Both the position numbers and the translations under genes were made by a program. From the NCBI GenBank assembly GCA_003694775.1, contig RFJV01000705.1, forward strand, positions 1 to 8,891: a stretch of 8,891 nt of DNA. The letters are read 5' to 3'. The notes under the pieces are model-generated. The model saw only the letters and a program-made list of their open reading frames with translations, did not search any database and had not been told where the DNA came from. Positions 6,011-8,891 of the stretch are shown here, one piece after another; within the stretch, counting starts at the first letter, position 1, and every line of letters begins with the position of its first letter. This DNA is from Chloroflexota bacterium (GTDB lineage: Bacteria; Chloroflexota; Anaerolineae; 4572-78; J111).

Positions 6011-6981
6011 TTCAACCATTGGCTGGCGCGGTGGGCCGTCCACACGCCGGCGGTCATTGCCAGGGTGGTCAGGATGCTTCCGGGGGCCAGCAGAGGCACA
6101 CCGACCAGCGAGTGCCCCAGGTTGCACCCGCCGGCGATGGCCGCGCCCACGCCCATAACAAACCCGCCCGCCGCAAGTTGGGCGTACCGTCTGGCAGTTT
6201 CGCCGCGCACCCACAGCGTACCACCCCGGCGAGCGGCCACAAATGCCCCCGGTACAATGCCGGCCAGGGCCGCGGTAATCCACGGCGACCAGAGCGGCTC
6301 CCCCCGGCTCAGCGCCAGGTACAGGCTGGCCGGAACCCCCGACGTTCCATAGGTGTAGTCCGACCCGCCCCAGCGGGCCGCCAGCCACGCCGCGCTGGTA
6401 GCCAGTCCCACCAGCAGACCCAGTTGGGGCCAGCCCCAGTATTGGCCCCGACCGGTCCGCGGCGAGCGCCAAAGCCACACCGCCGCGGCCAACCACACGG
6501 CGACCACCAGCACCGGCCCCGCCGGCGGCAGGTCGAGCAGGGAGGGATTCTGCCCGTTCACCTGAACTACGGGGCCGTTCAGCCATGCCCGCACGGCAGA
6601 CAGCGGCCCCAGGTAGGTAACAATGTCGCCCAGTGCCCACGCCGGCAGGGCCACCAGCATCCCCAGCATCCCGTGTCCCAGCTTGTAGAAGATGCCGGTG
6701 ATGCATGTGGCGGCAATGACCATTCCCAGACCAAAAATAAAGCCGCCAACCAGATTGGCCGGCCAGGCAAAAGGCGGTATCCAGGGGGCAATCCAGCCGG
6801 TCTGCCGCATACTCCAGACCAGCGGCACGGCTACCAGCAGGCTGAGAACATACGCCCGGAACAGGTCGACCTGCCGCGGGCGGCGGAACAGGCCGCGCAG
6901 GGTGCTGTGAAAGCACAGGTCACCCCGTTCGATGACGTACCCCAGAAGCAGGCCGGTCATCAGGGCCAGGGCGATGGTCAT
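5998..6981 (-). CDS. YeeE/YedE-family transporter (thiosulfate-transporter-like)
   Basis: A 327-residue, roughly nine- to ten-helix protein of the YeeE/YedE (sulf_transp) family, whose characterised member TsuA takes up thiosulfate. Family hallmarks are G-YVIERGDLCF with Cys23, the first half-repeat motif GMVIAATCITG with Cys93 then YKLGHG, and the second half-repeat motif GAAIAGGCNLGHSL with Cys286. The cysteine-bearing GxC loops form the ion path in TsuA. From memory TsuA has a further cysteine between the last two; none is present here, so substrate handling may differ. The ATG at 6981 has GGAGG 7 nt upstream (6989-6993) and overlaps the DoxX stop by 4 bp (ATGA), so coupling is likely. The frame stays open upstream to 7329 but that part belongs to the DoxX gene in another frame. 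The C-terminus (LGD and stop) is written by the heptamer array. Likely cargo is thiosulfate or another sulfur anion, by family. Confidence 0.9.
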   Translation of the reverse strand: MTIALALMTGLLLGYVIERGDLCFHSTLRGLFRRPRQVDLFRAYVLSLLVAVPLVWSMRQTGWIAPWIPPFAWPANLVGGFIFGLGMVIAATCITGIFYKLGHGMLGMLVALPAWALGDIVTYLGPLSAVRAWLNGPVVQVNGQNPSLLDLPPAGPVLVVAVWLAAAVWLWRSPRTGRGQYWGWPQLGLLVGLATSAAWLAARWGGSDYTYGTSGVPASLYLALSRGEPLWSPWITAALAGIVPGAFVAARRGGTLWVRGETARRYAQLAAGGFVMGVGAAIAGGCNLGHSLVGVPLLAPGSILTTLAMTAGVWTAHRASQWLKLGD

Positions 6982-7487
6982 CGGCGGGCCTCCGGTTTTT
7001 GGCCTGACCGCCTGCCGCGCCAGCCGTCTATGCCCCAGGATTGGTAATCGGTGGCGGTCAGGAGCAGGGCGTGCCACATCACCAGCATCAGGTACGACCA
7101 GGGCCACTCGCCGGGCACAGACAGCAGGCCCACGGCCAGGTTCATCGACCAGAGCAGACCCAGCATCGCCCCCAGCCGGGTCCACCAGCCCAGGGTCAGG
7201 CTGAGGCCAATGACAAGCTCCACCAGAAATGTCAGCCAGGCAAACAGCAGAAAGTTCGGAATAACCACCGCGGTCACAAAATCTGCGTACAGTCCGATGG
7301 TGGGATGGGCCGCTTCCAGGGTCAGCCATTCCATCAGGCCGCGCTGGCCCGGTGGCGGGTCAAAAGAAGGCGGCAGTTTCCAGCGCAGAGAGGCCAGCCA
7401 CAGCAGGCCAATCAAACTGCGGCAGGCAGACAGCACCAGTGGGTGCAGGCTGGAAAGTTTTTGGAAAAGCAACCGGGTCAGATTCAT
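6978..7487 (-). CDS. DoxX-like small membrane protein 1 (DoxD/TQO small-subunit-like)
   Basis: A 169-residue protein with four predicted membrane helices (about 18-34, 79-100, 103-122, 128-146) of the DoxX/DoxD superfamily. Visible marks are RSLIGLLWLASLRWKLP in helix 1, the conserved block FVTAVVIPN (70-78), ELVIGLSLTLGWWTRLGA (90-107), PGEWPWSY (125-132) and a C-terminal WGIDGW. It is longer than its paralogue at 5348-5839 in the loop after helix 1 (FDPPPGQRGLMEWL). In the archaeal Acidianus enzyme, DoxD is one subunit of membrane thiosulfate:quinone oxidoreductase; no separate DoxA partner gene is seen here. The tight overlap with the YeeE transporter suggests a shared role around a sulfur anion, but activity is unproven. 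The site before the ATG at 7487 is weak (CCAGG about 10 nt upstream), and 99 bp separate it from the radical SAM gene. Confidence 0.88.
   Translation of the reverse strand: MNLTRLLFQKLSSLHPLVLSACRSLIGLLWLASLRWKLPPSFDPPPGQRGLMEWLTLEAAHPTIGLYADFVTAVVIPNFLLFAWLTFLVELVIGLSLTLGWWTRLGAMLGLLWSMNLAVGLLSVPGEWPWSYLMLVMWHALLLTATDYQSWGIDGWRGRRSGQKPEARR
6989..6993 (-). promoter_or_regulatory. Shine-Dalgarno site deciding the YeeE start
   Basis: GGAGG lies inside the end of the preceding DoxX gene, 7 nt from the ATG at 6981. It selects this start over upstream non-ATG options in the same open frame and supports translational coupling of the pair. Confidence 0.75.
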
Positions 7488-7548
7488 CGGGGTTTGCCTG
7501 GGAAAGGTAATTTACTCGTTTTCGTCAACAACGGGCGGTGCGTGCAGA

Positions 7549-7567
7549 TGCCCACTCCCGGTGGGCA
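7549..7567. other. Hairpin between radical SAM and DoxX genes
   Basis: TGCCCAC (7549-7555) and GTGGGCA (7561-7567) form a perfect 7-bp stem around a 5-nt loop in the 99-bp gap. No T run follows on either strand, so it is not a standard terminator. It could be an operator, an mRNA-processing or attenuating hairpin, or a short palindromic repeat. The rest of the gap (7488-7586) shows no clear promoter. Confidence 0.4.
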
Positions 7568-7586
7568 GAAAAACGTTTCGCTTTTG

Positions 7587-8486
7587 TCACAACGGGTCCC
7601 GGATATCCAGCAGGGGGATGTCGGTGCGTTTGGGCTGGTCCAGCGGCTCAAAGGGGATGGCCGCGTCCATCTGCCGGGCCGCCTCGGCCCAGGCTTCCAG
7701 CCATTCCTGGCTCAGTCCGTCGATGTCGTCGACCAGGCGGAGCCGGTCAATCTGGTAGGTCTCTTTGAGGAGCTTCATCTCCGCGGCCACACTTTCCGGC
7801 GACCGCTGGCGAAATTCCGGTCCGTGGACCGCGTCCTGGCACCACTCACAGCCGTAGGGACATCCCCGCGAGGTGACGATGGAGATGGAGGCGTAGCCGT
7901 TCTGCTGGCGCCACGTTTCCAGGTATTTGTCCATATCGACCAGGTCGCGGGCCGGCACCGGCAGGTCATCCAGGTTGTCGATAAAGGGGCGGGGCGGGTT
8001 GACCACGGGCTGGCCGTTTTCGTCGCGAAAGGCAACCCCGGCTTCCCGGCGCAGGCTGGCGGGGGTTAACTGCTCCTGCTCCAGCAGGTCGAGCAGAACG
8101 GCCAGGGTAATTTCTCCCTCGTGGTGCACCACAATGTCGACCTGCGGGTGGGCCAGGTAGCCGCGGGGGTCGCGGGTGGGGTCCGGCCCGCCCAGAATGA
8201 CCAGCGCGCCGGCCTGTTTGGCCCGGCGGGCCAGGTCGAGGGCAATATCCCGGACCGGCAGAAGCGCGGTAATGCCCACCACATCCGGCTGGTGCCGGCG
8301 CAGAGCGGCGTCGAACGCGGTTTCGTCCGGCTCAAATGTACCGTCGAAAATGGCAACGCTGTGCCCGTGCTCCCGCAGATAGGCCGCCAGATAGAGCAGG
8401 CCCAGGGGGAAGTAGGGGCTTTTGAGGGATTGTTCTTCCGGACTTTTGGATAGAAAGAGCGGGTTGCAAAGTAAAATTCGGGTCAT
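7587..8486 (-). CDS. Short B12-binding radical SAM protein, C-terminus reduced
   Basis: A 299-residue protein with an N-terminal cobalamin-binding Rossmann domain (about 2-140). This shows PLGLLYLAAYLREHGHSVAI (27-46), DVVGIT (68-73), VILGGPDPT (96-104) and the HHEGE turn (121-125). It is followed by the linker typical of B12 radical SAM proteins (NLDDLPVPARDLVDM, 171-185). The radical SAM signature is SRGCPYGCEWC, with Cys209, Cys213 and Cys216 for the 4Fe-4S cluster in CX3CX2C spacing. Only about 85 residues follow the cluster motif, so just part of the usual TIM barrel is present; family members usually exceed 400 residues. The lost part is not found in the other frames before the next gene. 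The protein may be a natural short subfamily, a regulator, or a decayed enzyme. It starts at ATG 8486 with AAAGGA 4 nt upstream (8491-8496). The reaction is unknown; class B members methylate or rearrange unactivated carbons. Confidence 0.88.
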   Translation of the reverse strand: MTRILLCNPLFLSKSPEEQSLKSPYFPLGLLYLAAYLREHGHSVAIFDGTFEPDETAFDAALRRHQPDVVGITALLPVRDIALDLARRAKQAGALVILGGPDPTRDPRGYLAHPQVDIVVHHEGEITLAVLLDLLEQEQLTPASLRREAGVAFRDENGQPVVNPPRPFIDNLDDLPVPARDLVDMDKYLETWRQQNGYASISIVTSRGCPYGCEWCQDAVHGPEFRQRSPESVAAEMKLLKETYQIDRLRLVDDIDGLSQEWLEAWAEAARQMDAAIPFEPLDQPKRTDIPLLDIRDPL

Positions 8487-8517
8487 AATGTCCTTTGGAT
8501 GGGTGCATCAAGCCTGC

Positions 8518-8526
8518 ATGATAGCA
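8518..8526 (-). promoter_or_regulatory. Extended -10 promoter for the radical SAM gene
   Basis: On the minus strand TG-C-TATCAT is read at 8526-8518, a 5-of-6 -10 box with the TGn extension. Transcription would start near 8511, giving a leader of about 25 nt that includes AAAGGA. No good -35 lies 17 bp away. A second, weaker pair (TTCACC at 8566-8571 and TACAGT at 8543-8548, 17-bp spacer) lies further upstream. Confidence 0.4.
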
Positions 8527-8555
8527 GAAATTGGGGAAAAATACTGTAATCTTTC

Positions 8556-8570
8556 TCACCAAACTGGTGA
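8556..8570. promoter_or_regulatory. Palindrome, candidate operator upstream of the radical SAM gene
   Basis: TCACCA (8556-8561) and TGGTGA (8565-8570) form a perfect 6-bp inverted repeat with a 3-bp AAC centre. It is about 50 bp upstream of the extended -10 start, the place of an activator site, and overlaps the -35 region of the weaker alternative promoter. The arms are too short and the context too AT-rich for a terminator. The regulator is not in the window. Confidence 0.4.
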
Positions 8571-8641
8571 AATTAGTATCTCAGCCGTCCACGAATAAAA
8601 CACGAATTCACGAATAACTAACGTCGCAGGCGATGCTGGTG

Positions 8642-8669
8642 AGGCGGACGAGATTGATATCGTCCGCCT
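8642..8669. repeat. Strong hairpin inside the MITE-like element
   Basis: AGGCGGACGA (8642-8651) pairs perfectly with TCGTCCGCCT (8660-8669) around an 8-nt AT-rich loop. No T run follows. It is the most stable hairpin in the element. Confidence 0.65.
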
Positions 8670-8676
8670 GCCAATG

Positions 8677-8726
8677 TCATTGCGAGCGCAAACGAGTAGA
8701 GACTGCTTCGCGCTTGTTCGCAGTGA
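8677..8726. repeat. Degenerate GTCATTGCGAGCG-type dispersed repeat
   Basis: TCATTGCGA (8677-8685) is mirrored with one mismatch by TCGCAGTGA (8718-8726), and GC-rich arms between them pair partly. The opening TGTCATTGCGAGCG followed by a TGCTTCGC segment recalls a REP-like palindrome common in many bacterial genomes. Here it is decayed and sits inside the larger element. A 9-bp direct repeat GATGGACTG follows at 8731-8739 and 8768-8776. Confidence 0.45.
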
Positions 8727-8832
8727 TAGAGATGGACTGTGCCGCGGCAAACTGTCCCCGCCGTAGGGATGGACTGCCGCCGGCCATTCGCGTATTCGTG
8801 AAAAATTCGTGGACGGCTGGATAGTTACTGAA

Positions 8833-8841
8833 ATTATACCA
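8833..8841 (-). promoter_or_regulatory. Extended -10 box outside the MITE-like element
   Basis: On the minus strand TG-G-TATAAT (8841-8833) is a perfect extended -10 motif. Its transcript would start near 8826 and run through the MITE-like element toward the radical SAM gene. No -35 is visible at proper spacing. The remaining bases to 8891 are AT-rich and show no gene. Confidence 0.3.
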
Positions 8842-8891
8842 CAAATTGGGTTGAAATACAGTTGATTTTTTGCCGTGTCGTAAATTCGTAA

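Larger units (their letters stand above)
8582..8819. mobile_element. MITE-like element with 15-bp terminal inverted repeats
   Basis: CAGCCGTCCACGAAT (8582-8596) is repeated perfectly in inverted form at 8805-8819. The symmetry continues inward after an AAAA/TTTT mismatch block with CACGAAT (8601-8607 against 8794-8800) and a further partial match. The left end carries three close copies of ACGAAT. The 238-bp inside has no usable gene, only hairpins, which is the build of a non-autonomous mobile element. TGAAATTA occurs 6 bp outside the left end (8568-8575) and 9 bp outside the right end (8829-8836) and may mark a duplicated target. The transposase family is unknown, and none is encoded here. 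Confidence 0.7.

Noticed and set aside
5963..6916. A minus-strand open frame of about 317 codons overlapping the YeeE gene
   Set aside because: It is a different frame of the same strand, rich in Gly, Ala and Arg without motifs, and its C-terminus is only translated heptamer repeats.
5998..7329. A longer YeeE protein starting far upstream at 7329
   Set aside because: The extra part lies wholly inside the DoxX gene in another frame, is low in membrane character and has no ATG start. GGAGG 7 nt before the ATG at 6981 and the family N-terminus (GYVIERGDLCF) fix the start.
7549..7567. Rho-independent terminator after the radical SAM gene
   Set aside because: The stem is good but there is no T run on either strand, so it is listed only as a hairpin.
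7488..7586. Frameshifted remainder of the radical SAM protein
   Set aside because: Only 99 bp lie before the next gene and no frame there continues the barrel, so a simple frameshift does not explain the short length.
6019..8069. Two plus-strand open frames of over 300 codons each opposite YeeE, DoxX and radical SAM genes
   Set aside because: They lie on the opposite strand of well-recognised genes, are rich in Gln, Pro, Arg and His as antisense frames of GC-rich genes are, and have no family motif or ribosome-binding site.

Overview
The window looks like a piece of a GC-rich (about 60% by eye) bacterial chromosome with sparse regulation and many small dispersed repeats. The gene families (DoxX-like proteins, a YeeE/YedE transporter, a B12-binding radical SAM protein, and a polyprenyl sugar-phosphotransferase with glycosyltransferases) together with palindromic and heptanucleotide repeats would fit Chloroflexota (Anaerolineae-like). 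This is an inference from style only, since there is no rRNA or marker gene here. Eight protein genes are supported: one on the plus strand (368-1132) and seven on the minus strand (8486 down to 1229). There are no tRNA or rRNA genes, no CRISPR array and no transposase.

Layout. Positions 1-361 hold a clean rho-independent terminator for a plus-strand gene that lies off the left edge, then a palindrome-rich gene-free stretch, then a near-consensus sigma-70 promoter for the gene at 368. That gene encodes an unrecognised protein with two membrane helices and a C-terminal coiled coil. It converges on the minus-strand cluster, and the 96-bp gap between them contains a palindromic mini-element bounded by 9-bp direct repeats.

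The minus-strand cluster, in transcription order, is: a short B12-binding radical SAM protein (8486-7587); DoxX-like protein 1 (7487-6978); a YeeE/YedE transporter (6981-5998, start overlapping the DoxX stop by 4 bp); a 158-bp gap filled by two different tandem-repeat arrays (7-bp and 8-bp units); DoxX-like protein 2 (5839-5348); a membrane GT2 synthase of cellulose/mannan-synthase type (5343-3862); a GT4 glycosyltransferase (3813-2668); and a WbaP/WcaJ-type polyprenyl-phosphate sugar-phosphotransferase (2671-1229, overlapping by 4 bp). Two functional blocks are visible: a sulfur/redox membrane block (DoxX, YeeE, DoxX) and a cell-surface polysaccharide block (GT2, GT4, sugar-phosphotransferase). 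The second DoxX gene lies 4 bp from the GT2 gene, so the two blocks are physically tied together.

The right end (8487-8891) has no gene. It holds the promoter region of the radical SAM gene, with a palindrome that could be an operator, and a 238-bp MITE-like element with 15-bp perfect terminal inverted repeats and internal hairpins. The observations most worth following up are the DoxX-YeeE-DoxX arrangement, the truncated radical SAM protein, the heptamer array that supplies the YeeE stop codon, the MITE-like element, and an apparently leaderless promoter directly in front of the GT4 gene.
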